From Entomomonas sp. E2T0 (GTDB lineage Bacteria > Pseudomonadota > Gammaproteobacteria > Pseudomonadales > Pseudomonadaceae): 64,000 nt of DNA. The position numbers and the translations under genes are program-made. The stretch is from contig NZ_CP094972.1 in NCBI RefSeq assembly GCF_025985425.1, positions 1,860,001 through 1,924,000 on the forward strand, written 5' to 3'. Numbering within the stretch: position 1 is the stretch's first letter; every line of letters starts with the position of its first letter. Positions 18,071-27,599 of the stretch are shown in pieces. The notes below the pieces were generated by a model that ran no database searches, had not been told where the DNA came from, and worked only from the letters and a program-made list of their open reading frames with translations.

Positions 18071-20653
18071 ATGACAATAGTGAAAACTTTTTCATTAAAA
18101 AATCTGGAATCTGCTATTAAGAAGAATACAGCGCAGATTTATGAAGAAAAAGAGATATTTAATACTCATACACATAATGTTGAAATTACTAGCTGTATCG
18201 CGACCTTGTTTTTTGCTTTGTTCTTCCATGCTGGTTCGTCCGTAGCAACTGTCTATACTGGAGACATAGATGTCGGTTCTGGACAGGATTTGTCCTATAC
18301 CTTCAGTGGGGACGATATTCTTCAGGGCAACCTAACAGTTCACGACACTGGTATAGTCAGAGTCTCGACCCTGGACGACGTTTCCGTCACTGGACGTATA
18401 GAAGGCACCTTGGGAGGGCATCTATACCTGACGGCCGGAGGCGACTCGACCTTTCACGGGGTTCTGGACATCAACAATGGAGCGCACGCGAACATCTACC
18501 TCTACGGAAACGCACATTATATCGGCGATTTGCTTCTTGAGAGTTCTGGTGGCATGGTGGAGTTGAATTTGGCAGATGATGCTGAAATTAGCGGCCAGAT
18601 CACTGGAGGTTCCTCAACCAACATCACTGTCCGCGCCAAGGACAGGACGACAATGTCCAGCGGTCTGACAGTGACCTCTGGCGGCAAGCTCACACTCTAT
18701 CTCAGTGACTCAGCCAGCCTACAGGGCCCGATCATATCCGAAAGCGGCTCCTCGGTCCTTGATCTCTATGCAAGCGGCACTTCGATCGTGGATGGCGACC
18801 TTACTGTACAAGGCAGTGGCACTTCGCACTTCACCTTGTGGGACAGCGCTTCATACACTGGTAACATGGACGTGAGCGGGAGCGGCATACTGACCTTCAC
18901 CACCCATGATAACACCACGATTAGTGGCGACCTGACCACTTTGGGTGGCAGTCAGTCAACATTTACCCTTAACGACGCCAGCCGCTGGGTCGGTAATGTC
19001 AATACGGAGCCTGGCGGAAGCACGACGGTGACCCTTAATGACAGTAGTAATCTCACGGGTGACCTTTTCACTGGGGCGGGCACGACAGCCACGTTTACTC
19101 TCAATGGTAACAGTTGGCTCAAAGGCTCCAGCGCGATTGAATGGGGCAATGCCGATATTTCTCTGAATGGCTCAGGAACTGCTTGGTATGTCACCCAATC
19201 CAACCGTATATCCGCGGCCAACGGGGCCACAGGCACCCAATACGCCTCCGCTGTGTCCAATCTTTCCCTGACCGACGGAGCTTGGGTGTATCTGGGGGCG
19301 CAGAACTACAATATGAATGGGGCGGCCAACAGGGTGCAACTGGACATTCTCAATCTATCAGGCAACGGTAATTTTGAATTGCGGCCTCATGTTAATGGGA
19401 TTGGGGCAGGTGCTTACAACGACGGTGACCTTATTCATGTCACCAACACCAACGGTAGCCACAGTTTGCTTGTCCCCAGTGCACAGCTCGGACTCGGTAG
19501 CGTGGCTGTCAACGGGCAGGAAGTACTGAAACTCGTGCACAGCGTTGATGGCGGCGGGAGCTTTTCGCTCTATCAGGGAAAATCGGTGGACATAGGCCAA
19601 TATACTTACAAGCTCATTCAAAACAGCGATGGACACTGGTATCTCGTGGCCGACGGGGGCGTGACTGAACCGGGTGGCGGCGGTGGTGGTAGTGGCGGTG
19701 GAGGTGGAGGTGGAACTGGAACTGGGGTTCCACCCGATCTTAACAGACCAGCCGAAACATCGTCCAACTTCATAACTACCAACTACGTTATAACTTATAT
19801 TGAGCTCCAGACATTGTTGCAAAGGATGGGCGATCTTAGACACACTCGAGAGGGTGACGTATGGGCAAGGAGCTTTGTCGGCCGTTTGGACGCCACAGAG
19901 TTTCATCAACTTTCCAAATATTCCATGGATTATTACGGAATTCAGTTCGGGGCTGATAAAAACCTGAGTTCGATCAGTGACAAGTTTTTTGTGGGTGTCA
20001 TGGGTGGCTATACGTGGGGCAGCCCAGAGCATGACAAGTCCAGCAGTGATATGAAGAGCTTCCATGCTGGTCTGTATGCGCTTTGGGGCACCGAGGACGA
20101 TCTCTATATCGACGCCACTGCCAAAGTATCGCATATCCGGAACCAGTTTAAGACCTCGGACAGCCAAGGCATGACGGTTAAAGGAGATGGTTCGAGCAAC
20201 GCCTACACTTTTGGCTTGGAAATCGGTAAACGGTTTTACTTTGCCGAAAAGCGGCAGGGTTTTTACGTGGAACCGCAGGTGCAGGGGGTGTATACGTATC
20301 AAAATAAGGTATCCTTTTCTTCTGACAACGGCTTGGATACGAAGATGAGCGCATATGATTCCACACTGCTTCGTGCCGGCGGGCTAATGGGCTATAACCT
20401 CAAGGAAAGCCAGATACCGCTGAATGTCTATCTCAAGGCCGGTTATGTGAGGGAATTCACGGCCGATGTGGACGTGCATTACAACAAAGTGTTCCACAAT
20501 AATTACAACTACAAGGGAGAATGGCTGGACCTAGGGCTGGGGGTAACGGGCGAGATCGCAAACCGTCATTCCCTCTATGTGGACGTGGACTATGCAAGTG
20601 GCAGCCGTTTTGACAAGAAGCAGGTAAACGTTGGCTACCGCTTCGTTTTTTAG
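18071..20653 (+). CDS. Type V autotransporter with beta-helix passenger and beta-barrel
   Basis: This is an 860-residue classical autotransporter. It has an extended N-terminal region, a signal helix (about 43-58) and a passenger to about residue 535 built of short strands with repeated GDL, FTLND and SGSG motifs typical of right-handed beta-helices. A glycine-rich linker (about 535-550) follows, then an AIDA/pertactin-type barrel from about 593 (GDVWARSF) to the terminal phenylalanine. The barrel would insert in the outer membrane and display the passenger, probably as an adhesin. From about 18235 to 20650 the DNA is near 55% G+C, unlike any neighbour, so it was acquired. I prefer the ATG at 18071 (GGGGA upstream) to the one at 18041. 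Confidence 0.88.
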   Translation: MTIVKTFSLKNLESAIKKNTAQIYEEKEIFNTHTHNVEITSCIATLFFALFFHAGSSVATVYTGDIDVGSGQDLSYTFSGDDILQGNLTVHDTGIVRVSTLDDVSVTGRIEGTLGGHLYLTAGGDSTFHGVLDINNGAHANIYLYGNAHYIGDLLLESSGGMVELNLADDAEISGQITGGSSTNITVRAKDRTTMSSGLTVTSGGKLTLYLSDSASLQGPIISESGSSVLDLYASGTSIVDGDLTVQGSGTSHFTLWDSASYTGNMDVSGSGILTFTTHDNTTISGDLTTLGGSQSTFTLNDASRWVGNVNTEPGGSTTVTLNDSSNLTGDLFTGAGTTATFTLNGNSWLKGSSAIEWGNADISLNGSGTAWYVTQSNRISAANGATGTQYASAVSNLSLTDGAWVYLGAQNYNMNGAANRVQLDILNLSGNGNFELRPHVNGIGAGAYNDGDLIHVTNTNGSHSLLVPSAQLGLGSVAVNGQEVLKLVHSVDGGGSFSLYQGKSVDIGQYTYKLIQNSDGHWYLVADGGVTEPGGGGGGSGGGGGGGTGTGVPPDLNRPAETSSNFITTNYVITYIELQTLLQRMGDLRHTREGDVWARSFVGRLDATEFHQLSKYSMDYYGIQFGADKNLSSISDKFFVGVMGGYTWGSPEHDKSSSDMKSFHAGLYALWGTEDDLYIDATAKVSHIRNQFKTSDSQGMTVKGDGSSNAYTFGLEIGKRFYFAEKRQGFYVEPQVQGVYTYQNKVSFSSDNGLDTKMSAYDSTLLRAGGLMGYNLKESQIPLNVYLKAGYVREFTADVDVHYNKVFHNNYNYKGEWLDLGLGVTGEIANRHSLYVDVDYASGSRFDKKQVNVGYRFVF

Positions 20654-21163
20654 AGCAATGTTCCCTGAACAGTCGCCATGTGTTTCATTGTTCTTTGCCA
20701 AGGGCGCGGTAGGCGTCGAGGGTTATACGTATGTACATAACTTTCAAGCGTTTCTGCTGCAACAAAAAAAGAAGGTAAAGATGTCTTTATAGTTTTTATT
20801 TAACTTTATAGAACAGTAAGCTTGTGAAAGTAAAAAGTAGCAGTTGGAGGGTAGAGTAGGGTTTAAATTTATGACTGATTGATTAATAGTTAATTTTTTG
20901 ATTAAGTTTCAATTAATAGTTTTTTAAGTATTTTTATAAAAATTGAAAAGTCTTATTTTTTATTATTTCCTCAATTGACTTTTAAGGCTCTTATTCTCTA
21001 AATTTACTTTAGTAACAATGAAAATGGCATACTGTTACAATAATTGATATGATTTTTGGGTTTCACTGCTACAGTATAAGTTAATAGATTAATATAATTA
21101 AATAACTTGTTTTGGTTTATTTATAATAATCTCCTAATACTTGGTATGGGTTAGTTACTACAT
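20654..21163. other. Non-coding stretch after the autotransporter
   Basis: The first 90 bases keep the GC-rich composition of the autotransporter (for example GGGCGCGGTAGGCGTCGAGG), then the sequence turns strongly AT-rich. No gene, hairpin terminator or RNA is recognised. Confidence 0.5.
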
Positions 21164-21454
21164 TAAGTTGTGCTTTTAACTAACTCTATTTCTGAGTTAA
21201 ATAATGCACATTTTGTATCTAGTAGTTCACGGAAGTTTGTTTGACCAGACAGATAACATAAATTAGCCAACATTACAGTACATACTATTGAAATTTGAAG
21301 TTTTTTATTTCTGGGGGTTGCCAGATTTGAAATACATCTGCTAAAAGAGGATGCAACGATAATAGAATTAATGGCTAAAAATAAAGCTATAAATATCTCT
21401 AGATAAAGGTGTGGCGTAACGTACGACTCAGAATCATAGGAAAAATAATTGAAT
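21164..21454 (-). pseudogene. Possible membrane-protein remnant
   Basis: An open reverse-strand frame of about 96 codons has two hydrophobic stretches (LYLEIFIALFLAINSIIVA, then SIVCTVMLANLCYLSG) and a polar tail ending VKSTT. It has no start codon or ribosome site: a TAA sits just upstream of the conserved-looking part. It may be the C-terminal scrap of an inner-membrane protein stranded in the island. The family is not recognised. Confidence 0.3.
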
Positions 21455-21680
21455 TACCAAAGGGTTATTTTAATTAATAATGAATTTTTTAAATTTAGGT
21501 ACCATTATGGTGCCATTTGATTAATCATAGATTATTAAAAATGGAGAAAAAACCACTTGAGAAAAGTACTAAAAAATACCATATATCAACGAATTAGATA
21601 AATTAAGATAGTGAATAGTAATAAAATTAGAATAATAATAGCTAAATATAAGCTTTTGATTTTTAATAAGAAATTGAATA

Positions 21681-21756
21681 TGGGGCGGAAAACGAGACTC
21701 GAACTCGCGACCCTAACCTTGGCAAGGTTATGCTCTACCAACTGAGCTATTTCCGC
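21681..21756 (-). tRNA. tRNA-Gly (anticodon GCC)
   Basis: On the minus strand the gene runs from GCGGAAATAGCTCAG through a GCC anticodon loop (CCTTGCCAAGG) and the T-loop TTCGAGT to the acceptor TTTCCGC. The acceptor pairs 7/7 with GCGGAAA. A genomic CCA follows, with C as discriminator where T is usual. It lies 49 bases downstream of pgsA on the same strand, the arrangement seen in Pseudomonas, and is probably cotranscribed. Confidence 0.95.
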
Positions 21757-21804
21757 TTTATTTGAGGTTGCTAATTTTATAGCAACCATGATGAGTGTCA
21801 ATAG

Positions 21805-22407
21805 TTATTTGTCTATTTGTTTGGTTTCAGTTGTTTTTTCGCTAGTAAGATAGGGCCATGCCGCCATTAGGTAGTGGATCATTGACCAGATGGTAAGGAT
21901 TGCAGCGATACCTAGTAGTATATAACCTGTAATTACCCATGCAGTGAGTTTGGGAGGGTTAGCCAGTAGGATAACAAGTGCTAGCATTTGCGCAGCAGTT
22001 TTCCATTTACCTAGTTTGGATACGGCAACATTAGTACGTGCACCTAGTTCGGCCATCCATTCTCTAAGGGCAGATACTACAATTTCACGGCCAACAATGA
22101 TGATGGCGGAGAGTGTTAAGCAAAGGTTTACCATAGTGCCATGAATAACTCGTGAGTGACTGCCGACGAGGAGTACAAGTGCTACAGCTACAATAAGTTT
22201 GTCTGCTACGGGGTCTAGAAAAGCGCCGAAGGGGGTGGTTTGGTTCCACTGTCTGGCTAGGTAACCATCAAACCAGTCAGTAATGCAGGCAATAGCAAAG
22301 ATGATACTAGCAGTTAGATAGACCCATTTAAACGGCAGTAGGTAGATAAATACAAAGATTGGAATCAGTATAACGCGAAGAACCGTAAGTATGTTGGGAA
22401 TATTCAT
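21805..22407 (-). CDS. pgsA: CDP-diacylglycerol-glycerol-3-phosphate 3-phosphatidyltransferase
   Basis: The 200-residue inner-membrane enzyme makes phosphatidylglycerol phosphate from CDP-diacylglycerol and glycerol 3-phosphate, the first committed step to phosphatidylglycerol and cardiolipin. The CDP-alcohol phosphotransferase signature is complete: D47-G48, A51-R52, G61, D65 and D69. Four to six hydrophobic helices surround it, and length is normal. It is transcribed toward tRNA-Gly. The C terminus is a charged tail (SEKTTETKQIDK). Confidence 0.95.
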   Translation of the reverse strand: MNIPNILTVLRVILIPIFVFIYLLPFKWVYLTASIIFAIACITDWFDGYLARQWNQTTPFGAFLDPVADKLIVAVALVLLVGSHSRVIHGTMVNLCLTLSAIIIVGREIVVSALREWMAELGARTNVAVSKLGKWKTAAQMLALVILLANPPKLTAWVITGYILLGIAAILTIWSMIHYLMAAWPYLTSEKTTETKQIDK

Positions 22408-22721
22408 TGTAAACCTTTTTACTGAGTAGGCTATGGTGTATCACTATAGACTTTGTCGGTGGCTATGATAGCAAGCTTTTTCTGGTTGGTTAATGGGTTA
22501 GTGTATAATTTATTACATTTAGTTTTAAATAAGTATGATTATTAGACGATTGTATAGGGTGTAGGATATATGGAGGATAAACGTTACTGTGCTGTTTTAG
22601 GCAGTATCAATATTGTTACATTTGGTTGTTAAAGAGTGGAGTATTTTATGGACGGTGGGCATTAAAATAATCTAATATATGTTTTTATATAGAAACATCC
22701 CAGTAAAAGAAGGATATGTGA
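22408..22721. other. Intergenic region between pgsA and the DUF2059 gene
   Basis: This 314-base gap separates two divergent genes and should hold both promoters. Only very short open frames are present (one of about 20 codons at 22570). No RNA or repeat is recognised. Confidence 0.5.
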
Positions 22722-23282
22722 ATGATGATTTCAACCATGTTACGTAATGTTTGTGTTGCTGGTGCTATTGTGTTAGCAGCTGGTTGTGCTACTGAATCTG
22801 CTAAACCAAAGTTAACACCTGCTCAACAAACTATTGCAGCTATGTCTTATGATCAGAAAGCCGCTAAGTTTTTAGATATTATTCATGCTGATAAGTTGAC
22901 TACACCTGCTTATATGCAAGTGCAAACCATGCTTAATCAGTTATTTGAAGTAAGTAAGGCACCTGAAAGTAAGGTATCTGTGTTAGAGCGTTATCAAGGT
23001 CAAGCAAATGCTGTGTTAGATAAGGCGATTGGTTGGGATGTGATTAAGCCAGATGTAGTTAAGTTATATACTACTAATTTTACAGATGCTGAGTTAGCTC
23101 AGTTGATTGAGTTTTATGAGTCACCTACAGGTCAAAAAATGTTGAAGCAATTACCTGTGGTAACGATGCAAACGGAACAGTTGATTCATAAGAAAGTGAT
23201 GGAGAATGCTGCTCCTGAAATTAATAATATCATTGAAAGCATGGCTAAGGAATTAAAGGTTCCTTTAAAAAGAACTCGATAA
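22722..23282 (+). CDS. DUF2059 lipoprotein
   Basis: The 186-residue protein has a lipoprotein signal with lipobox LAAGC (Cys22). The mature part ends in the DUF2059 domain: YTTNFTDAELAQLIEFYESPTGQKML is the diagnostic stretch. It should be anchored in the outer or inner membrane facing the periplasm. The function of DUF2059 is not established. AGGA lies 7 bases before the ATG. It precedes bolA by 9 bases and hemH, so the three may share a transcript. Confidence 0.85.
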   Translation: MMISTMLRNVCVAGAIVLAAGCATESAKPKLTPAQQTIAAMSYDQKAAKFLDIIHADKLTTPAYMQVQTMLNQLFEVSKAPESKVSVLERYQGQANAVLDKAIGWDVIKPDVVKLYTTNFTDAELAQLIEFYESPTGQKMLKQLPVVTMQTEQLIHKKVMENAAPEINNIIESMAKELKVPLKRTR

Positions 23283-23291
23283 GTAGATAGT

Positions 23292-23606
23292 ATGCAAGAT
23301 CGTATCGATGCCGCTCTAGTAGCGGCTTTTTCACCTAAGCATTTTGTGGTGGAGGATGAAAGTCATTTTCACCATAGAGGCGAGCAAACACACTATAAGG
23401 TGATTATAGTGAGTGATTTATTTGATGGGGTGTCTAGAGTGAAGCGCCATCAGCAAGTTTATGCTGCATTAGGTGATATTATGCAGCAGATTCATAGTTT
23501 GGCTATTCATGCTTATACAATGAGTGAGTGGCAGCGTGAAGGTTTGTCAACAGTTCCTGAAAGCCCGCTTTGTAAAGGTGGCAGTTTGCACGATATGAAT
23601 AAGTAG
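23292..23606 (+). CDS. bolA: BolA-family protein
   Basis: The 104-residue cytosolic protein matches BolA along its length: N-terminal helix (RIDAALVAAFSPKHFVVEDES), HYKVIIVSDLFDG, VKRHQQVYAALGD, and LAIHAYTMSEWQ. The conserved histidine of the BolA signature is present in IHAYT. BolA proteins pair with monothiol glutaredoxins to handle Fe-S clusters and influence envelope and morphology genes. It starts 9 bases after the DUF2059 gene. Confidence 0.9.
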   Translation: MQDRIDAALVAAFSPKHFVVEDESHFHHRGEQTHYKVIIVSDLFDGVSRVKRHQQVYAALGDIMQQIHSLAIHAYTMSEWQREGLSTVPESPLCKGGSLHDMNK

Positions 23607-23665
23607 TTTGGGTTGAATGGTAGTTATTACGTGATGATGTGGTAGCTGCTTTTTTGAGGAATTTT

Positions 23666-24700
23666 ATGTCAAATCACGCATTGTTGTTAATGAATTTAGG
23701 TTCACCAAAGTCTCCAAAAGCAGAGGATGTAAAGCCTTATTTAAAACAGTTTTTAATGGATCCTTATGTGATTGATTTGCCTTGGCCAATTCGTAGGTTG
23801 TTGGTGGCAATGATTTTAATTAAGCGTCCAGAGGCTTCTGCTCATGCTTATCAAAGTATTTGGTGGAATGAAGGTTCACCATTAGTGGTGTTGAGTAAAC
23901 GCTTACAGAAGATGATGGAGCTGCATTGGCAGCACGGGCCAGTAGCATTAGCAATGCGTTATGGTGAGCCTAGTATTGAATCAGTATTGTTGGGATTAAA
24001 AAAGCAAGGTGTTGAGCAAGTAACATTAGCACCACTTTATCCACAATTTGCGGAGAGTACGGTAACAACTGCCTTAGAAGAAGTAAAAAGGGTGGTGAAG
24101 TTGCATGGTTTATCTTTTAAATTTAAGTTATTAGAGCCTTTTTATAATCAGCTTCGTTATCTTAATGCTTTGGTGAGTAGTGCACAGGAAGTAATGAAGC
24201 AAGATTTTGATCATTTGCTGTTTAGCTTTCATGGTATTCCTGAGCGCCATATTTATAAATTGGTTAAAGATGATAAACATAATTTACAGGCAACTCATAG
24301 CAGCCAGATAGATCAAAAATATATTGACGTTTGTTATCGTACGCAATGTTTAAAAACAGCTGAGTTGTTTGCTGAGCAAGTAGGATTACCTAGTGATAAG
24401 TGGTCAGTTTCTTTCCAATCTCGGTTAGGCCGTACTAAGTGGATTGAACCTTATACGGATATGCATTTAGATGAGTTGGCGGCTAAGGGTGTAAAGCGTT
24501 TATTAGTTATGTCACCTGCATTTGTGGCTGATTGTTTGGAGACTTTAGAAGAAATTGGTATTCGTGGTCGTGAACAGTTTTTAGCAGCTGGCGGAAGCAG
24601 TTTTGAGTTGATTCCTTGTTTAAACGATACACCTTCTTGGGTGGTTGCTTTAAATCAGTTATGCCAGCCTGAAGAAACTAAGCCTTTTACTATTAATTAG
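23666..24700 (+). CDS. hemH: Ferrochelatase
   Basis: The 344-residue enzyme inserts ferrous iron into protoporphyrin IX, the last step of protoheme synthesis. Family features include LLLMNLGSP at the start, the catalytic histidine in [11 protein letters not shown], and [18 protein letters not shown] and ECTIDE-like motif region [14 protein letters not shown] chose the ATG at 23666, which has GAGGA 5 bases upstream and starts right at the conserved N terminus; an upstream ATG at 23639 lacks a ribosome site. Its stop codon overlaps that of ttcA on the other strand (TTAG). Confidence 0.95.
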   Translation: MSNHALLLMNLGSPKSPKAEDVKPYLKQFLMDPYVIDLPWPIRRLLVAMILIKRPEASAHAYQSIWWNEGSPLVVLSKRLQKMMELHWQHGPVALAMRYGEPSIESVLLGLKKQGVEQVTLAPLYPQFAESTVTTALEEVKRVVKLHGLSFKFKLLEPFYNQLRYLNALVSSAQEVMKQDFDHLLFSFHGIPERHIYKLVKDDKHNLQATHSSQIDQKYIDVCYRTQCLKTAELFAEQVGLPSDKWSVSFQSRLGRTKWIEPYTDMHLDELAAKGVKRLLVMSPAFVADCLETLEEIGIRGREQFLAAGGSSFELIPCLNDTPSWVVALNQLCQPEETKPFTIN

Positions 24701-25521
24701 AGCTGCATTAAGTCAATAAATCGAGGGGTAGCTTGCTCGTCGATTTTAAGGTCAGTAAAGTTAAATAGTTTTGTATCTGCTAGTTGCGAAGGCACAACAT
24801 TTTTTAATGCACGAAACATGATTTCGACACGGCCTGGATGGTCTTTTTCCCATTTATTAAGCATTTCTTTAACCACTTGGCGTTGTAGGTTATCCTGAGA
24901 GCCACAAAGATTACAAGGGATAATAGGGAATTCTTTAAGGGTGGCGTAGTTTTCAATATCTTTTTCCATGCAGTAGGCTAAGGGTCTGATTACAATATTG
25001 CGTTTATCATCAGCCAATAGTTTAGGTGGCATTGCTTTTAAGGTACCACCATAGAATAGGTTGAGGAAAAAGGTTTCTACAATATCGTCGCGATGATGAC
25101 CAAGGGCTATTTTGTTGGCACCAATTTCATCGGCATAGGTGTATAGGGCGCCACGTCTTAAACGTGAGCAGAGCGAGCAAGTAGTTTTGCCTTCGGGAAT
25201 TTTTTCTTTAACAATAGAGTAGGTGTCTTTTTCAATAATATGATAGTCAACTCCTATTGAGCTTAGATAGGCTGGTAATACGTGCTCTGGAAAACCAGGT
25301 TGCTTTTGGTCTAAATTAACAGCAACAAGGCTAAATTGGATGGGGGCTACTTTTTGTAGGTATAACAAAATATCAAGTAGGGTATAGCTGTCTTTACCAC
25401 CAGATAAGCAAACCATGATTTTGTCGCCATCTTCGATCATATTATAGTCAGCCACTGCTTCACCTACTAAGCGACGCAGGCGTTTTTGTAGTTTGTTTTG
25501 ATTGACTGAAAGTGTGGTCAT
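24697..25521 (-). CDS. ttcA: tRNA 2-thiocytidine(32) synthetase
   Basis: The 274-residue enzyme adds sulfur to C32 of certain tRNAs. It has the PP-loop ATP-binding motif SGGKDS at residues 40-45 and the two CxxC pairs that hold the Fe-S cluster: C115/C118 in CSLC and C203/C206 in CNLC. Length is normal for the group I TtcA family. It converges on hemH with a 4-base stop-codon overlap, leaving no room for a terminator between them. Confidence 0.95.
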   Translation of the reverse strand: MTTLSVNQNKLQKRLRRLVGEAVADYNMIEDGDKIMVCLSGGKDSYTLLDILLYLQKVAPIQFSLVAVNLDQKQPGFPEHVLPAYLSSIGVDYHIIEKDTYSIVKEKIPEGKTTCSLCSRLRRGALYTYADEIGANKIALGHHRDDIVETFFLNLFYGGTLKAMPPKLLADDKRNIVIRPLAYCMEKDIENYATLKEFPIIPCNLCGSQDNLQRQVVKEMLNKWEKDHPGRVEIMFRALKNVVPSQLADTKLFNFTDLKIDEQATPRFIDLMQL

Positions 25522-25677
25522 GGATGTTGCTACCTAATGCTACCTAAAAGAAAAGAGCCGTATTTTACCTGTATCTGTACGTTAACACTAATTTTTCTTA
25601 ACGTGTTGTGGTAACAGCATTTCTTTTTAATGAATAAGTCGCTAAAATGGCGGGCTTGTAACCAGAACTGATATGCA

Positions 25678-26916
25678 ATGACTGATAAGTATATTATTGA
25701 ATGCCCTAGCTGTAAGGTACGTTTTTTCGTCACCGATGATTTACTCGCGGCGGCAGGGGGAGCATTGCGTTGTGGATTCTGTAAACATGTCTTTAATGGC
25801 AATGATTATATTGTTTATCAAACATTAAAACCTGCTCCTGCTAAAGAGGAGGTAGAAGATACTCCAACTACTGAACAATCCTCTATTAGTCATCAGCAAG
25901 AAGCATCCCAACCAGAGAAAACAGAGCAAGCTAAAACAGGTCGTACGGAAGATTATTGGAATAACATAGTTGATACATTATCTAGTTTTTCGGTAAATTT
26001 TAAGTCTGTTGATGAGCCTAAAGTTATTGATAGTAAACCAGATTTTTCTAATGAAAAGAGAGAGTCACAACAAAGCTTATTTATTGCTGATGAGGTGGTT
26101 AATAACAAAACTCATATTGATGCTGATATTGTTGTAGCACTAAATAAGATAGATTTTGATCAGTTGTTGCAATTAGATGAAGCAGAGCTAATTGCTAAAC
26201 AAAGTAAAGATATTACCAATGTATTAGCGAATTTTAATACCTCATTAGCAGAAGAGAATAGTTTTCAGCAGGCATTAGAACTTGATGAAGAAGATTCATC
26301 AGAATTTGATGAAGTACAGCATATAACGATAGATGATGGTGCACCAAAAGATATCTATGGTAATCGTCTTAAAAAAGTATCTGATATAGATTTTTCAATT
26401 CCCAGTCACAGCAGATCCAAAATAGTAAATAAGCATAGTGTTTTATGGTCATTGTTATCTATATTGGCAGTGTTAGTATTGTTAGGGCAGTATTTACGTT
26501 ATGCTGCCCCTGAAATGGCTAGAACAGAAGCTAATAGGGCTTGGGCTGAACAGGTATGTAGTTATCTGTGGTGTGATGTACCAGATTTGGTAGATGTAAA
26601 GAAAATTATTACGAGTCAGCTGTTGGTAAGAAGTAATCCACAACATGATGGGGTACTGAATGTTGATGCAATTATTCGTAATGATTTAACTGTTTTCCAG
26701 CCTTTCCCTGTGATTGAGTTACGTTTTACTGACTTGAATGGACAAATAGTGGCAAGTCGTCGTTTTTTACCTGATGAATATTTGTCCCATGAAGCATTAA
26801 AGAAAAATAAAATGCCTCCACAAACCCCTATTTATATTTCATTTGAAATTATTGATCCAGGTGAAGAAGCCGTAGGTCATTCACTCTATTATTATCCTGT
26901 TGTACAATCTCATTAA
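25678..26916 (+). CDS. Zinc-ribbon and DUF3426 membrane protein
   Basis: The 412-residue protein opens with an MJ0042-type zinc ribbon (CPSC at about residues 9-12, CGFC at about 32-35). A long acidic, low-complexity linker (about 55-245) leads to one transmembrane helix (about 257-275: LLSILAVLVLLGQYL). The C-terminal DUF3426 domain (about 300-412: LLVRSNPQHDGVLNVDAIIRND, VIELRFTDLNG, FEIIDPGE) would lie in the periplasm. Such proteins are common in Pseudomonas and related bacteria; their role is unknown. Confidence 0.88.
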   Translation: MTDKYIIECPSCKVRFFVTDDLLAAAGGALRCGFCKHVFNGNDYIVYQTLKPAPAKEEVEDTPTTEQSSISHQQEASQPEKTEQAKTGRTEDYWNNIVDTLSSFSVNFKSVDEPKVIDSKPDFSNEKRESQQSLFIADEVVNNKTHIDADIVVALNKIDFDQLLQLDEAELIAKQSKDITNVLANFNTSLAEENSFQQALELDEEDSSEFDEVQHITIDDGAPKDIYGNRLKKVSDIDFSIPSHSRSKIVNKHSVLWSLLSILAVLVLLGQYLRYAAPEMARTEANRAWAEQVCSYLWCDVPDLVDVKKIITSQLLVRSNPQHDGVLNVDAIIRNDLTVFQPFPVIELRFTDLNGQIVASRRFLPDEYLSHEALKKNKMPPQTPIYISFEIIDPGEEAVGHSLYYYPVVQSH

Positions 26917-27078
26917 CCTATAATTAATCTAAATAAGTGATAATTGTCATCGTATTCCAATAAAATTAACTTGCAGACCAGCAAAAGTCGTACTAGTATT
27001 CAAGAAGCATTATTTGTGTAAATGATTTACTTTAGGGTTGAGTAGTACCTAGGGATTAGGAAATATAATGGAGTATTT

Positions 27079-27306
27079 ATGTTTGACCCAGCTAACAGCA
27101 CACATTTCAGCATAGATGTGCAGGAACCCAAAGTAAAAAAGCTAATGAAGCCACAGAACCTTCACTAGAAAGCTATGACTACCCCAGTAGATATACTGAC
27201 AAGAAAAGAGCAGACCGCCTTACCAAGATAGAAATAGAATGCCTAAGAACCAAACAAGTTCTAGCAGAAGTCTATAGTGACCTTATATCCATATTATCCA
27301 ATTAGT
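27079..27306 (+). pseudogene. VgrG remnant
   Basis: The first 14 codons (MFDPANSTHFSIDV) match the N terminus of VgrG spike proteins. After a frameshift the next piece contains ESYDYPSRYTDKKRADRL and IEIECLR, which match a VgrG region normally about 250 residues in. The middle and everything after are deleted, and a TAG ends the frame. A genuine vgrG would be 600 or more codons. It shows that a T6SS spike gene once stood here. Confidence 0.75.
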
Positions 27307-27599
27307 TTATTTGAATTAGGATTGGCTTTGTATATAGGTATTTTATCAATTAATTTATTATTTTACTGTAAATACAGAAGATACAAATGTTATAAGAAAA
27401 TCTATTTTTGAATTTAAAAATTATTCTAAATAAATATTGCTCGTTTATGGATACGCTTATTAATCTTATCCTATTTCTTTAGATAAAATTGAGGCTATAC
27501 TATTTATTGAGGGGGCTGATTTACAAATATCCATTAATATTTTTGTAAATGTGGTAGATGATTGTCAAACGTATTAATTGCTGAGCTGTATAAAAAACT
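27307..27599. other. Non-coding stretch
   Basis: The stretch holds a short hydrophobic open frame without a start (about 30 codons ending CYKKIYF near 27410), which may be debris linked to the VgrG ghost. Nothing else is recognised. Confidence 0.35.

Noticed and set aside
19358-20302. Long reverse-strand open frame of 314 codons
   Set aside because: It lies wholly inside the GC-rich autotransporter barrel, where high G+C removes stops from other frames. It has no domain, signal or ribosome site.
21586-21801. 71-codon reverse frame over tRNA-Gly
   Set aside because: The middle of the frame is the tRNA sequence (for example EIAQLVEHNLAKVRVASSSLV), a frequent false gene call on tRNAs.
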